Part shown: positions 13,001 to 25,300 of the stretch, one piece after another | Position numbering within the stretch: the stretch's first letter is position 1 | Layout: each line of letters opens with the position of its first letter | From: Liolophura sinensis | Lineage: Eukaryota > Mollusca > Polyplacophora > Chitonida > Chitonidae | Direction of reading: 5' to 3' | Assembly: GCF_032854445.1 (NCBI RefSeq) | Contig: NC_088301.1 | Location: forward strand, 48,603,116 to 48,667,115 | DNA: 64,000 nt | Program-made: the position numbers and the translations under genes | Notes under the pieces: generated by a model | Database searches by the model: none | Told to the model about the DNA's origin: nothing | Seen by the model: only the letters and a program-made list of their open reading frames with translations

Positions 13001-13825
13001 GGACAACTGCATTGGCTGCTCAATTTGGCTTAAATCATGAACATAAAATATGACTTAATAGTAGCATTAGCTGATACACTTTCGAACAACCGGGACCTGG
13101 ACAAATGTATATGGGCTCCTTAGCTTTAAATGTTGGTATATGAGTATCTGTAACTCCCAAAGACTATAGGATGAGACTGAATTCAGAACAGAATGAAATT
13201 CTGCAATATGCAAGTTTATTTTCTGTTAATGGCCGTCAATGTACGATGCGGACTGATTTGTATGAATGTTTCAGTGGAGAAGTACAACAGGTCGACAAAT
13301 TCTTGGGCTATTGAGACAGAAATGTCCGTAGGCAGAAGCAACTTTGCGTTTGAGGTCATCGACGACATGATGTTTATTATTGGAGGATATGATGGTAAGA
13401 CGTTTGGATCGGTACATCCGCATCCATCATGTGGAAAGTTTATTACCAGTTTGAATATTATTCTACAAACGAAAACAAAGGAAATTAATCCAGACTTCAT
13501 ACCTGTAAATAACGGCGTAAGTCGCAATAGTAATACACTTTTGAACAGTTGAGGTGCCGAATGAAATCATGGTTTTGTAGCGTAATATAAGCAACAGACC
13601 TGGTGGGTCTACAATATTAAGCTGTGGATGACGACTTTGATCTTTTCAGGTAATTCTATCACTTCATTAGTTGAGTGTTATGATGTCAAAACCCAGACTT
13701 GGTACGACGCCAGCTGTCTGAACGTAAGTCGCAGTGCAACAAGGGCGAGTGTCGTTTCTAACCTTCCCAACAAGAGGACTTACAGCTTTTATGGCCAAAC
13801 CGAAACCAGAGTGAGACGAAAATAG
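10083..13825 (+). CDS. KLHL10: KLHL10-like BTB-BACK-Kelch protein, Cul3 substrate adaptor (4 exons)
   Basis: Exons are 10083-11340, 11978-12169, 13275-13394 and 13650-13825. All three introns are GT-AG and phase 1, giving 1746 nt or 581 residues, against 608 in human KLHL10. BTB spans about residues 20-130 (LLCDVELC, CSPYFRALFT, YTGKVRVDEQNVESLLSAAD), then BACK (NCIGIYKFA, EFLHL, VAKAIFRWVAFD). Six kelch blades follow with GG cores: FVVGGWS, YVIGGYDG, YACGGYDG, FVVGGFDG, YAAGGYDG, FIIGGYDG. The match to KLHL10 is collinear, for example SNFAFEVIDDMMFIIGG and VECYDVKTQTWYDA at the end. KLHL10 recruits Cul3 ubiquitin ligase and is needed for spermatogenesis in mouse and fly. Start: ATG at 10083, with no earlier in-frame ATG. 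The C-terminal tail after the last blade is short. Other KLHL paralogues are less likely given the end-to-end similarity. Confidence 0.92.
12627..12895 (-). mobile_element. tRNA-derived SINE copy inside KLHL10 intron 2
   Basis: Read on the minus strand, this is the same unit as 55866-56125: a middle part with the CGGCCGTACG-like block and CAACCTGCGGA, then CATAATGCTGGCC, TGAGTACGGCGTAAAACA and an (AAAT)n tail, seen here as (TTTA)n at 12627-12675. The tRNA head is mostly lost at the right end. The short open frames across it are repeat-derived and not exons. Confidence 0.75.
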
Positions 13826-16126
13826 CTAAAATGCAGCCCTAAAGACTAAATCGGCTGACAAAATCATCTTTACATCCTTAAATCATGATCAATAGGACTC
13901 AAGAGAATGTATTATCTAGTTCACAGTGCAAAACTTTTTTCAGTATTGTGTACCGTTAGCCCGATACATCAGTCTAAGGGTGGCTTATATATACTCAAAT
14001 TCAGGGACCGCTGGCCACCCTTAGCCCGAGAGTTATGAGGACACGATTCCGGTATAATGCTTACAAAGAACTACCCCCTCATTCAATGCCTATGCATGCC
14101 CGTTAGATTCGTCCAGAATACACATGAAGCACGGCAATTCTGACAGCTAAAATATTTACGCACATTTTGCCACAATCGCTACTTGCCTTTACATCACCAT
14201 TCTCCTGTAAATCTTAGACAGTATTATTTAAATTTAGCAGTATTTAGCTTTTCAAGGCTGGTTCAACTAGGGTCGCATGCGCAGCAGCGGTTGACCTTTC
14301 CGTAAAATTTAGAATAGAACGGTTGCCGAAGAGAACGCCCCTTTTTTTCTGCAAACTTAATATGACATTTCGTACAAATTGTGGGGTCTGTCATTCTGTG
14401 CCATATTCCTTACACAATTGCAAATTCGCGCCTCCGCAGTAACATGGCCTTCTGTCTGTCAGAACTTACAGCCGGCTGATCAAAACAAGGAAACGTGGTG
14501 AAAGGTCATCCACGTATGCGCGTAAAGCAACAACCCGATTTATTCGGTCACGACGTCGACACGGCAAGTAAATTATCTTGGATTTACGGGCCTTAAAGGC
14601 TAAAGAATGTACCAAAAATTGGCAGAGGAACAGAGAATGTCTTTGTGAAAATAATTTATTGGAGTTTTGCTCAGTAAATGCATGGATTGGTTCATTTTGC
14701 ACGGATTTTCGTAGCGCGGAGTTTCTACGCGCTAAGCTGTTTTGAAATACCACTGTTTTAATCTGGAGGACTCCTCGGCTATGACCTACGCCTTCTGTCA
14801 AATTCGCGCCTCCGCAGTCACATGGCTTTCTGTCTTGTCAAAACTGGCAGCCAGCTGATCAAAACATAGTGACGTAATATAAGGTCAACCACGGATGCGC
14901 AGGCGCGGGGAGCAATAACACGGTTCAGTTAGTCAGAATGTCGACACGACATGTGAGCGCAAGTCACAACCGTGAATTGTCTTGGATGTAATGGTCGTAA
15001 AGGCTACAGAATGTGGAAAAACTTGGCAGAGAAACAGAGGACTCGGTGAACATAATTCAATGGAGTTTTGCCCTGTTAATGCACGTATTGGTTCGATTTG
15101 CATGGATTTTTGTAGCGCATAGTTTTTCCGCGCTAGGCTGTTCTTACATAGGCCTACCACTATTTTAACCTGGATGACTCCTCGGCTGTGATCTACGCCT
15201 AACTACATATACTCTGTACGTAGTTTTAAACTTTTGTGGTACTGCATGTTATCTGCGCATTGCCCTGTACCGAACTGCACAGCTTGCTGTCGTTCGGTAT
15301 TGTGCACCACGATGCCTGGCTGTGCCTGTCGTCAACTACGGTAACACCCGTTATCGTGTTGCACAGTGCCACAGAACCGGGCTCCCCAGTACGGCCGTGC
15401 CACAACACCATAGTGCAATACTCTTTGACAACCCGAACCGAGCCACCCATTTGCTCAAAACTCCATGAATTGTCCCCTTTGGAATTTGGTACAATATGAT
15501 GCACCATGCAGGCCTCGGGATAACGATGCGATCTTAGACTTAAAGGAATACAGAATCGATTCTGATTGGCTTGGTTCAGAGATAGGCGAGCCCAGGCTAT
15601 GCCTAGTCCATGCTGAATTTTGGATACGGTACATTTATTCAAGCGTGACCAAGGCTGCTAGGTTTAACCCATGCAGGGAGCCCCATCTCTGGTGAGATTA
15701 TTGGAACAAATTTCAGACAAAATAACAGAAAGGAACATACCAAGGTTAATGACTGAAATTTTTACGTAAGTTTAAGATTGCCTCGTGATCCCGGGGTCTG
15801 GTTCATTTATCTGAGAGTTTATGGTTTTGTGAACATGAATGACGGGCGTCGCAACGTTATTAAAATGAAGAGAGATATGCCGTACACATTTTCCCTACAA
15901 CGTTACATTGAATATTTAATACAATCATTAAGAATGATAACTGAAATATTTTCGCAGAGAAAACTTCCATAATATTGTGCAATAACAGTAGGAGGCTGTT
16001 GATACAGTTTTTTTTTTTGCGAAAAATGAAAGCATTGCAATTCACCTTTAGAGGATCGGTTTGTTACTCATTACAAATGCCTTATTGCAACTGTTATAAC
16101 TGTTTTATAGCTCTGTTTGTATTACA
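13826..16126. other. Intergenic DNA after KLHL10-like gene
   Basis: Apart from the tandem duplication at 14421-15204, no gene is recognised. A relatively GC-rich patch at 15226-15642 is open for 138 codons on the minus strand, but the translation shows no family motif. No AATAAA lies close after the KLHL10 stop. Confidence 0.5.
14421..15204. repeat. Tandem duplication, two ~380-400-bp units
   Basis: Unit 1 (about 14421-14798) and unit 2 (about 14799-15204) both open with CAAATTCGCGCCTCCGCAGT and close near GACTCCTCGGCT followed by CTACGCC. Shared internal blocks include AGCTGATCAAAACA-like, TTGGCAGAG and GGAGTTTTGC. The copies differ at many positions. Minus-strand open frames run through both copies (14466-14801 and 14933-15160) in the same register, but they match no family I recognise and lack a convincing gene context. 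Confidence 0.7.
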
Positions 16127-17384
16127 GGGTGGCACTGTCCTTGAAACTCCTTGAAAAACACAATTTCATTTTCAAGTACTTGAAAGTCCTTAAAAAAGAC
16201 AAATACTCCTGGAAACTCCTTGAAAGTCTGAGTTTGTCCGGAACTTAAATGTTGTCTGCTGACCCCCCAGTCTGTATATCGGGAGTTCGCTGATAATTCT
16301 CCCATAATCAGGGCTTCCGCTGGCACTCGCCATTGTCGCAAATTTAGAACAGTTTTTTTGAAATAGCGATAAAATTTGAAAAAATGCGAATGTTTTTTGG
16401 CGACAAATTTATGTACTTAAGAAAAAGATACAAACGTTATACAAATCTACCATTAGAGTTTTCTGGGTTTTTTGGAGCAGATTTTCGCAATTTTTTTGTG
16501 AAATGATCCACTTCATTTCAAAAGGCCTCATCTCGGCGAAACAACAACAACACAGTTGTATTTCGATTACTTGACAGAAATCTACGAAGGAGGGTCAGCA
16601 TTGTTGCAAGTTGACTTACATTAAATAACGATCCGAAGTAAATTAAATGTTTCAGAATAGGTGCCGTTACATAAATGTGTACGCGTCTGGATTTCTCCTT
16701 TCAGACTGTGTTATTCCAATGTACTGATCATAATGTTGCATTTAAATATAATGAATTTACAAATTAATTTCGTAACAAATTTTTCTGATGGAGGAAATTA
16801 CATTTTACTAGGATCCTACAGATAGGTTGAAAAAAGGATTGATTTAAAAAAGAAAAAAAAAAAAAAAACCTGCTGCCAAGCATTGGTCCATTATTTTGAG
16901 GGCAATTATTCTAAATGTAACGTTTGATAACTCCAGATATAGCTGGAAGAGACCAAACTGATTCTAGCAGCTACACCAAGGCAGATAAAAACGAATTACA
17001 GAAGTAGACCTACAAGAGCCATGGCCGCCAAGGAAGTTTGGCTAAAGGAAAATAGGCCTAGTATTTATTGCAAAATCTGATGAGTGGCTAAAGTGACTGG
17101 CTAAAAAATTAAGCCCTGCATAATGAAATATGGCGTTCATTTTTTTTACTGGGCCAAGGCCGGGTCAAAGAATGCGTCGCATTACAGAGGTGAAGGGCAG
17201 ATATTTCTTGCCAAAGCAAACGTACTATTCAATATACATGCACGCAAATTAAAGCATCTATAATTCAGACTTAAAATATAGTCTATAATTTGCACTATGG
17301 TATGTTTAAACTAGCCCTGAAAATGACAAAAAAAAAATCCTGGAATAACCCTTGAATTTCATTTTCTTACACCTGTACGAACCC
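16127..17384. mobile_element. Probable nonautonomous hAT-like DNA transposon
   Basis: The left end (ACAGGGTGGCACTGTCCTTG) and the right end (reverse complement ACAGGGTTCGTACAGG) form short terminal inverted repeats. Both junctions carry the 9-bp direct repeat TGTATTACA (16118-16126 and 17385-17393), which contains an 8-bp duplication compatible with hAT insertion. Subterminal CCTTGAAA motifs recur at the left end (CTCCTTGAAA, CTTGAAAGTC), with CCTTGAATTTC on the right. No transposase frame is present inside about 1.26 kb. The exact end is ambiguous by a few bases because the terminus and the target duplication share letters. Confidence 0.6.
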
Positions 17385-18419
17385 TGTATTACAATTAAAA
17401 TAGAATATTACAGAGTTCAAAGGCTTTATTAGTGTATGTGAGAAAAGTCTGTACATGTCATATTTATTCTGAGCCCCAACTGCATGTTTCCACAAAGGTA
17501 GTTCTTACAATATCTGTGTACAACTGCATGCATTATTTATATATTTATTTGTGCTATCATGTACAATAAATCCGATCAAGCCTAAAAATGATGGTTTTTC
17601 GTTGTGTATGTGTGTATTGTGAAAACAAATTTACAACTGGTTGCAAAATAAGCATGATGCATCTTCGTTGTTGTATGATATACGTGTACGTGTAAACCTA
17701 ACTCGGAAATACTCGGTAACATCTGATTTTGCAGGACATTCTTGTGTGAAGCTGCGGTGTTCCTAAATATTGCATGATGAGTTGTTTTATTGACAATATT
17801 GATATTAGCTTAGAGTACACTGGAAGTTGATCTGTTGAGTGCGCCCTCGGGGTATAGCCATTTTTTGATTCTACCGTTCCTTTAACACGGTGTTCTGAGG
17901 ATAATATTTATGGACAATGTTGCCTAGTCAGTTGAAATTGTAGTTAGTTTTGAATCGGATCATGACTGCAAAACTTCAGTTGTGGCAATCTTGGTATACT
18001 GGGATTATAAAAGATTTTTATAATTTTTCAAATGAAAAAAATTTCATAGTTCATGAAGCAGTGGTGTAACCTAATTTTAGTGCCTGCCATTAGGGCAGCC
18101 TGCACCTCAAGTCAGCCTGCCCTCACTGAAAAGGGCCTGCCTTCATGGCAGGTAATAGCCTTAATCTACATGCCCACAGCCAATGTTCGACATAACCGAC
18201 TAAAATGCCTTCGACGGAATGGATGACACAATGAAGCACAAGCATAACATATATTATATAAATTGATCATTCTCCTGTCATGGTCATACTAGTTCAGTTA
18301 AATTAAACGCTGAGTTCTTCAACAATTTCTAATATTTACCTGCCTCAACGTTTAATCATTGAATTAAAAAGCCTGGTAGGTCCATTCCGCAAGGCACTCT
18401 GCGGAACGAAGTGGGCATT

Positions 18420-19534
18420 TAAACCCACTCTGAAACGGCAGCACACGCCAATTTCTGGTGTGCATTAAAGAGAATAGGGCCTTTACTACCACACCACGCG
18501 TGCGAAATCAACCTAACAAGACAAGACCACAAGCACAATCCTAAATGACACATAGCGATGATTTCACCGGTCATTATGGGTGTAGAATAGGAAGAACAAT
18601 TTGCGGTGTCGATTCTAAAGGTTCCAGTCAAGACTTGTGGACATCATGTGCACACCTGCTTCTTTATTCAAGTTTTCTGCCTGTGGCGTCATTCGAGATC
18701 ACGCGCCTTTCCATGTGATCCTACGGTAATGAACAATTTACTCACGTATTAGCTAATATATATTAAGTTATTCAACATGACGGCGCTCACGATAGACGGC
18801 ATGAAAAGAATGTTCGAAGAAGAAATCGCGTATGCCAAGGCCAGCCGTGGCGTTTCTGTAAAGCAGGTCACTGCTCTTCTTGCAGCATGCGAGAAAAGAG
18901 ATGTCATTGCTGTCTAATCGATTGGGTATGGTAAACATCTTGTATATCAACTTAAGCCTTGAGTCATCCAGAGTTGAGAACACAGTGAAGAACTCGTGAT
19001 AACTATTGTTAATTCTCTTATGAAGTGTCATTAATATCAAGTGGTAATTAAGTGTGTAAATATATTTAAATTGCCATGGTTCAATTTGAGCACGGACGGC
19101 GATGTTAATAATACCCACGAAGCCTGTAAATAGCGCACTGCTCAACAGTTCGATACGTTGACCATCGCGTGCAGTTGTTTACATAAGGCGAAACTAGCCA
19201 TCTCAGATCAGGTAATGTACGAGCCTCGCTTTCGACGTCGCTGTTCTAAAAAGTAAGGCGCCCACGTCTATTAGAGATGTAATCTTAATGGAGGCAGCAG
19301 GTACATCTCTATTTTAGAAGGCCTGTGGCCTGAGATAAAATTCGGATTTTGGATGCACCCTATGCGTCGCGCGTGCACACCGCGGTATTGAAAAGAAAAA
19401 AAGTCAACACTTTATCAATTTTTCTGCATATAACTAGTCTGAAATTGATTAAAACTTACAGGAGTGATCGAAACGATGCATCTCTTCTCAGTCCATACCA
19501 GAAATCGGCGTGTGCCGCTGTTTTGGAGTGGATT
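18420..19534. repeat. Short dispersed repeat, two copies in opposite orientation
   Basis: The stretch 19491-19534 (CCAGAAATCGGCGTGTGCCG...) matches the reverse complement of about 18420-18466. Translated in its open orientation, each reads close to QKSACAAVLEW. Both lie near the RecQ-like fragment at 18777. The origin is unknown. The conserved reading suggests remnants of a coding repeat. Confidence 0.5.
18777..18959 (+). pseudogene. RecQ-like DNA helicase fragment (pseudogene)
   Basis: From ATG at 18777 the frame reads MTALTIDGMKRMFEEEIAY, then SVKQVTALLAACEKRDVIAV, an in-frame TAA at 18915, then SIGYGKHLVYQLKP and TGA at 18960. This fits the start of RecQ-type helicases, where a Q-rich approach and D-V-x-A-V precede the Walker A loop PTGYGKS; here the loop is SIGYGKH. 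The stop, the altered Walker A Ser and the absence of motifs Ia-VI downstream mark it as a broken 5' fragment of a duplicated or retrocopied gene. It is a short piece, so family assignment rests on about 60 residues. Confidence 0.6.
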
Positions 19535-19764
19535 TCACGGCCAGCTTCATTTTGCAAGTGCCTACATTACGAATTGAGTATGAGAAATTGTTGAAAACAG
19601 ACCTCCAGGTTTAGTTTAACTGAACTGTAGTCAACCTATTGCGATCAAAAGATGGACAACCGGTAACTATACGTTTGTTTGAATTTTTCGGAGCAATGTT
19701 CCTTGGTAAACGGTGCACGCCACAAATTTCATCTTCTCGTTATAGCAACGGATTTGACGTTAAA

Positions 19765-19915
19765 AATCCGCAGGTTGCTGGCAGACCTTCCCACGTACGG
19801 CCGGGGAGGAGGCCAGCATGAGCTGGACTTGACCTCACAGCGACCGCATTGGTGAGAGACTCCTGGGTCATTACGCTGTGCTAGCGCGCTAACCGACTGA
19901 GCCACGGAGGCCCCG
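19765..19915 (-). mobile_element. tRNA-derived SINE, head and middle only
   Basis: On the minus strand the unit begins GGGGCCTCCGTGGCTCAGTC with an A box TGGCTCAGTCGG and a B-box-like GGTCAAGTCC about 50 bp on. CCGGCCGTACGTGGGAAGGT and CAACCTGCGG follow. It lacks the AATAAATA tail present at 55866-56125. The intact A box makes this the best copy for judging the tRNA origin. Confidence 0.8.
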
Positions 19916-21440
19916 GCCCAAGCCTATAACATGCCCGCAAAGTTATACCACTGTAAAGGGGTTCATGTGTTAGAAAGCAGTGGTTTAGGTTAAGTGAGTG
20001 AAAGAAAACAAAACTCGAAGACCTTTTGTTGTGTTTTGTATGTGTATGATGTGTAAAAAGCAATTGCATTAAATGATGAATATAATTCTGGATAATTTCA
20101 TAATAATATAATTTTATTTCATAATAATATAGCTTATATAGAGAGAGTAAAATCAGAGCAGTGGCAACGCTATGACAACTTACTTCCCCATTATCACTGC
20201 AATGATTACAATTGCAATAATTACAACAGACCATAGACTAGAATTACACAAGTGCTGTGTTGTCATATAACGTCTTTAAAAGAGTAATACTAATAAAGAT
20301 GTCCCGTCCCGCTCACAGTTCCCACTCACTCGCGGTTGAAATATTAACATGGGATGTTTGTCAGCTGGGCTTGGTTTTTCTAAAGGGTATCAAGCATCAG
20401 GAATCGTGAAGCTGTTTTAGACTTCAGCGCGACTTAGTCTTAACTTGCAGTGTTATTCCTGAACCCTACATGTGAACATAAACGCAAATTTTCAAATTTG
20501 TCATGAACGTCTAAGTATTGCAATAATGACTCCTGAGGGAAGTCCCATTTTTATCGCAGTAAAATGTTGACTAAATCTGACTTAAGTCTAAGACAGCTTA
20601 GTGATCCTTCGGGCAGGTGTTAACTTTAGTCTAGACTAAATCGTCATCCACGTTGTATAAGATTAAGACTACATGCATGATATGAAAATTCAAGACTAAA
20701 CAGCATCTTGCAATGACATTGGTAACGCCCCTGTTCAGTATAACTGTGCTCGCTCTCACCTGTCGCGAATTTCAAGATAGCCTTTGCTAGAGATCAATGT
20801 ACACTGCCTCTTATCATTTGGGTCAGTTTTTTATAACTATGTATCCATAGTGATTATCAGGTTACCACGTGATATGACCGAATGACAAACATGCCTCAGC
20901 CATAGCGGCTTTTGCGTAAATTTTTTGAAAATTTCAAAATTTAAGTTATCATAGACAGCATGGGTCAAATGCAAAATGACACGAGAAACTGACGGCATAT
21001 GACGGTTCAAGCAGGATATTTGATAGGTCCGTAGTATGTGTCATGTGTCATGGGATCTAGGCTTGGGCTGTAGTTTTATGTTAATGTAGGTCGTTGGCCT
21101 CAACCATACCAAATCTTCTTGTACCTTATCTTAAATATAATATGTCAACAGTGCAATTGCGACATACCGATTCATACGTCACTGATTGAAACTGATTTCA
21201 ACACCGTCTTCAGACTTCTGGCAGTAGTACACGTCAAGTGTATTCCTAGGATGTTTTGGTAATTTCAAGCAGAGGTCAAGTGTGTCGGCGTCCATGGTTC
21301 TGTCTAATTGCAAAATATGAAACCCAGCCTACCACTGGCAATGAGGAGAGTTACAGGTAGGTATTAAGCCAGGGGTAATTTGACACCACCTATGTGCATT
21401 AGGAGAAATTAAATACGATATATATTTAATATATATTGTA

Positions 21441-21495
21441 TCGGCAGATGAAATCAATATATATATATATATATATACATTGATTTGATCTGCCG

Positions 21496-21496
<1 letters not shown>
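21441..21496. repeat. Short palindrome around (TA)n
   Basis: TCGGCAGATGAAATCAAT at 21441-21458 pairs with ATTGATTTGATCTGCCGA ending at 21496, one mismatch in 18, with a (TA)n loop. A second (TA)n of about 50 bp follows directly. This is a potential hairpin or the residue of a small palindromic insertion. Confidence 0.7.
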
Positions 21497-21550
<54 letters not shown>

Positions 21551-22321
21551 CTTGTAAATGTCAGATCTGTATTTGAAAACAGATTATTCAGCTTACTGTT
21601 AAATGACTGCTCTAAAAGGAGTCTGAAAGCTGATGAACAATAGTTAATATGAACATTGCTTTTGCTTGGCAAATACAGATGAGGATATATAGATCCGACA
21701 TTTAGCAGGCTTGTCAACTTGACCTATATGCAGTCTCACTGCAGAAAAAAAATGCGCGTCGTTGTTGTGTGTCGCTGTAAATAATCTCTCAAGTTTTATT
21801 TTACCATGCATGATAAACTGATGATTCCACAAGCAGATTAATACCGGTAGTCCCTTATAATCGCTGTGGATAAGTTTGTATGAAAATAAGAATTACTGTA
21901 CCTACCTTACTTGACAGTGGTCAAGTTTTATGTTGAAGGTAGCGAAAATGAAATCTGTATTACTGTCGAAGAGATAAAACTTCAATATATCGTGATTCGA
22001 AAACAATTTCTCTTTTAAGCAGATAAAAGATATTTTTAGAGTATACACTTCGCAATCTGTTGAATAATATCCTAGGTACTTTCAATTGGTTTGCTAATGG
22101 ATCTAGGCCTATACACAACAAAATAAGGTCAGTGCATACATGGTCCTGTTGATAGTAAATGAAAATTTCAACTGACATCATAGATACTAGTATATATTTT
22201 ATATGTGTATGGGAACAGAGTTCATGTATATCTTCTGTGTATGAAAATCTGTTTCAGATCGTCCTAACCAGATGTAATCAAGTCTTATTTCATATGGCCA
22301 GTCATTTATAGATGAACAACG

Positions 22322-25300
22322 ATGTCTTTCTTCAGGCAATTCCGTTTAATATTTTGGAAAAATTTCATCTTGCAAAAGAGAAAGCCATGTGTGACAGTAT
22401 TTGAGGTCTTACTCCCAGTGGTATTTGCCGGTCTTTTAGTGATCCTTCGAGAAGTGATTAAAACGAAGGATGTACCTAATACAAGCAAATACCCAAATTT
22501 TCTAGTATTCCCTCGGCTATCTTTCTCCCAAGAAATGTCCTTCCTCTTTGCACCAAACAGTCCTGCAGTTATAAACTTTATGAGGAACGTGTCAGATATT
22601 TCAATGGCGACAGGTATGTTAACTTTTCGTCATGCACAAATTCTTCAATGCATAAACTTTACTGAATACATTGTTGGTTATAGCCTGATGTACTTAAAAT
22701 TTTTGCGAGATTTTTTTTACATAAATATCCTTGATTTATTTATTTATTTGATTGGTGTTTTACGCCATACTCAAAAACATTTCACTTAAAAATATCCTTG
22801 AAGAGCAGCCAGATTTATAAATTTTTCACATGCTAATCGTGGCAGATATGCATGTACATTAGAAGATGCTCTCACCAAAATGGCTACATAAACACAGCAA
22901 GGATTTTGACATTATATTTCGATTAAATCTCAACGGTATCAACAAGTTGCAGCATTGCAACAAGTCGTTGCAAGACGCACAGCATGGAGAGTAATACCAG
23001 AGCAGGGACGACAATGGTCACAGGTAGTACCTGTGAAATCCGACCTCCTGTTATTTTACCAAAATCAGGGATTTATCCCAACGGTTCACGCATATGCCTA
23101 AGAAGGGAACAATGTACACCCCTCCTGTAGAGCACCATGGCCTAAGCAGATATAGGTAAAAAAAAATGCAATATATTACTGGACGGTTAGAATTACTCAA
23201 TGTGATGTGTTGTCATCACATTTAATATACAATAACATGATAACAATACAATCATGCCTCTGGGATTCTTAGTCCACCAGCAGAATCCTGGTACCGATAC
23301 GACGTTTTTGTTGTGCTGACTCACTTGAATGCATTTCCAAAGAACATACGAATGACATTTTACTACATACTATTCCCCAGTTCTTGGCGGCAAGAGAGCA
23401 AGAACGATATCCAAGATCTGAAATGTCCCAACCCGATGTGGAATTGAAAACCATTAATGTATATATTGACGTTGAAATTAAAACTTTTGTTTTTCCTGAA
23501 TTCTTGGAAACAGGAGATCCAGTTACAAGGTCAAAAAAGTGATGTCATACACCAAACGAACGACAATCTGCGTGCTTCGAAAACTTGCCGTATTTAATGA
23601 CAGGACGTTCTTTAGTAGGCTACAGTTGTATGCATATGAAAGTCGTATGGAGCTCCAGTGAGAGTAATAATATAGAGGAATCCAAAGTTAAAGACCCTGT
23701 TAATGGGATACAAATGTGTACGAATATGTCCTTTTCAGCCATACCGTTTGAAGACGAAAGTGCTCTTATGACATACTTTCAAAACATGAGTCAAGAATCA
23801 ACCGGGAGTGGTTTTTTTGGTGCTGTGATCGTAGATGGCGACTTCCCTGAAAATGGAAGTTTGCCACGTCAGCTCAGCCTGAGAATTCGACCAACCTCCA
23901 ACAGCGACGACCGATGGGATACAAGGCTCATGTATCCTTTCTTACCGACGAATGACCCCAGAACGAATGAATTTGATGGAGGGAGCCCGTGTAAGTTGTG
24001 ATAACCGAATTAAAGCTTTAATGTTTATTAAAGCATATGGAGCAATTTGGTAAAATAGGTATTTATTTAAATAATTTTAAGTGGTCGTTTTCAATGGCGT
24101 GAATAATATCTCAATGCCGTTGCTTTTTTGGTTGAACATGTGTATTTTGGTGATCACATGGAATTAGGTAAATTCATTTAGGCTGATAATTTGTCACGCT
24201 AGTTTTCTAAATGTTTAAAGTTCATATAGTCCTTTATGTGTTCAACGAACTAGACATCGATACATGCATTTTCACGTTGCCCAAATATTCTAATCAAGTA
24301 TTTTTATACTGTGTTTACGTTTTCCAGACTACGAGAGACGAGGGTTTCTTTCAATGCAGTTATCCTTAGTATATGCGATGATAGAGGCGTTTAATGGATC
24401 CGTGAACATAGATAGATACTCAAACGTCTACCTAAACATGATGCCATATCCACCGTACCACAACGATCCTTACCTCCTCGTTCTTCAGACTTACTTCCCT
24501 CTGTTCCTTGTGCTTAGTTTCATACTGAACGCTCTTCAAAACACCAAAAACATTGTATATGAAAAGGAAAGAAAACTGAAAGTAAGTAATGTTTATATAT
24601 ACGTTCGTTTTGGGGTTTTTTTGCCACTTAAACTATAAATTTGATTGTAAAACTAGTACATTTCTGTATTAAATGTCCTCAAGGATGCAATGCTTACCAT
24701 ACGTATATAACTTCTCACTCTTACCCTTTTTACACCCAAGGAATCTATGAAGATGATGGGTTTGAGTAACTTTGCTCACTGGAGTGCTTGGTTTGCCAAA
24801 TGTTTCCTATACCTGTTAGCAGCTACAATCCTGTTCACGTTGCTCAGCATGATCCCCGTGGGACCCCTGAATATCAGTGTTCTCGGACATACCGACCCAT
24901 CCCTCTTCTTCGTCTTCCTTGTGATCTACGCCCTATCTGTTGTAGCATTTTGCTTCGCCATTAGCACATTTTTCTCTAAAGGTAATGAGCTAAATTAGCC
25001 AAATATAAAAACAATAACGTCATATTAATCCATACTGGCGGCCAATACAGTTTGCAATGTCTAAACATGGAGTGAAAGTTAGTTTCACAGTACTTCATGA
25101 ATGACAACATACCTTATTATAAGTACATGTTCGTGCCCATTAAATCTTAAGAAAATTACAATTGACACAATTTTTAAGAAAGTAAATATTTAAATAGTAA
25201 GAAGTATATAGTGAGATGTTTAAGACCATTTTGTCACGTTCATTAAAAAGAAAATGACGTTTGAGGGTAAAGCTAATCTTCATTAACTATTAGTAAAAAT

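Larger units (their letters stand above)
18960..22321. other. Intergenic DNA before the ABCA gene
   Basis: No gene is recognised. The stretch holds a SINE head at 19765-19915, a palindrome at 21441-21496, a long (TA)n at about 21500-21548, and AT-rich sequence up to the ABCA start codon. No clear promoter motif is seen close to 22322. Confidence 0.5.

Noticed and set aside
15226-15642. 138-codon minus-strand open frame
   Set aside because: No motif, no splice support and competing open frames on the plus strand; the patch is GC-richer, which lengthens chance frames.
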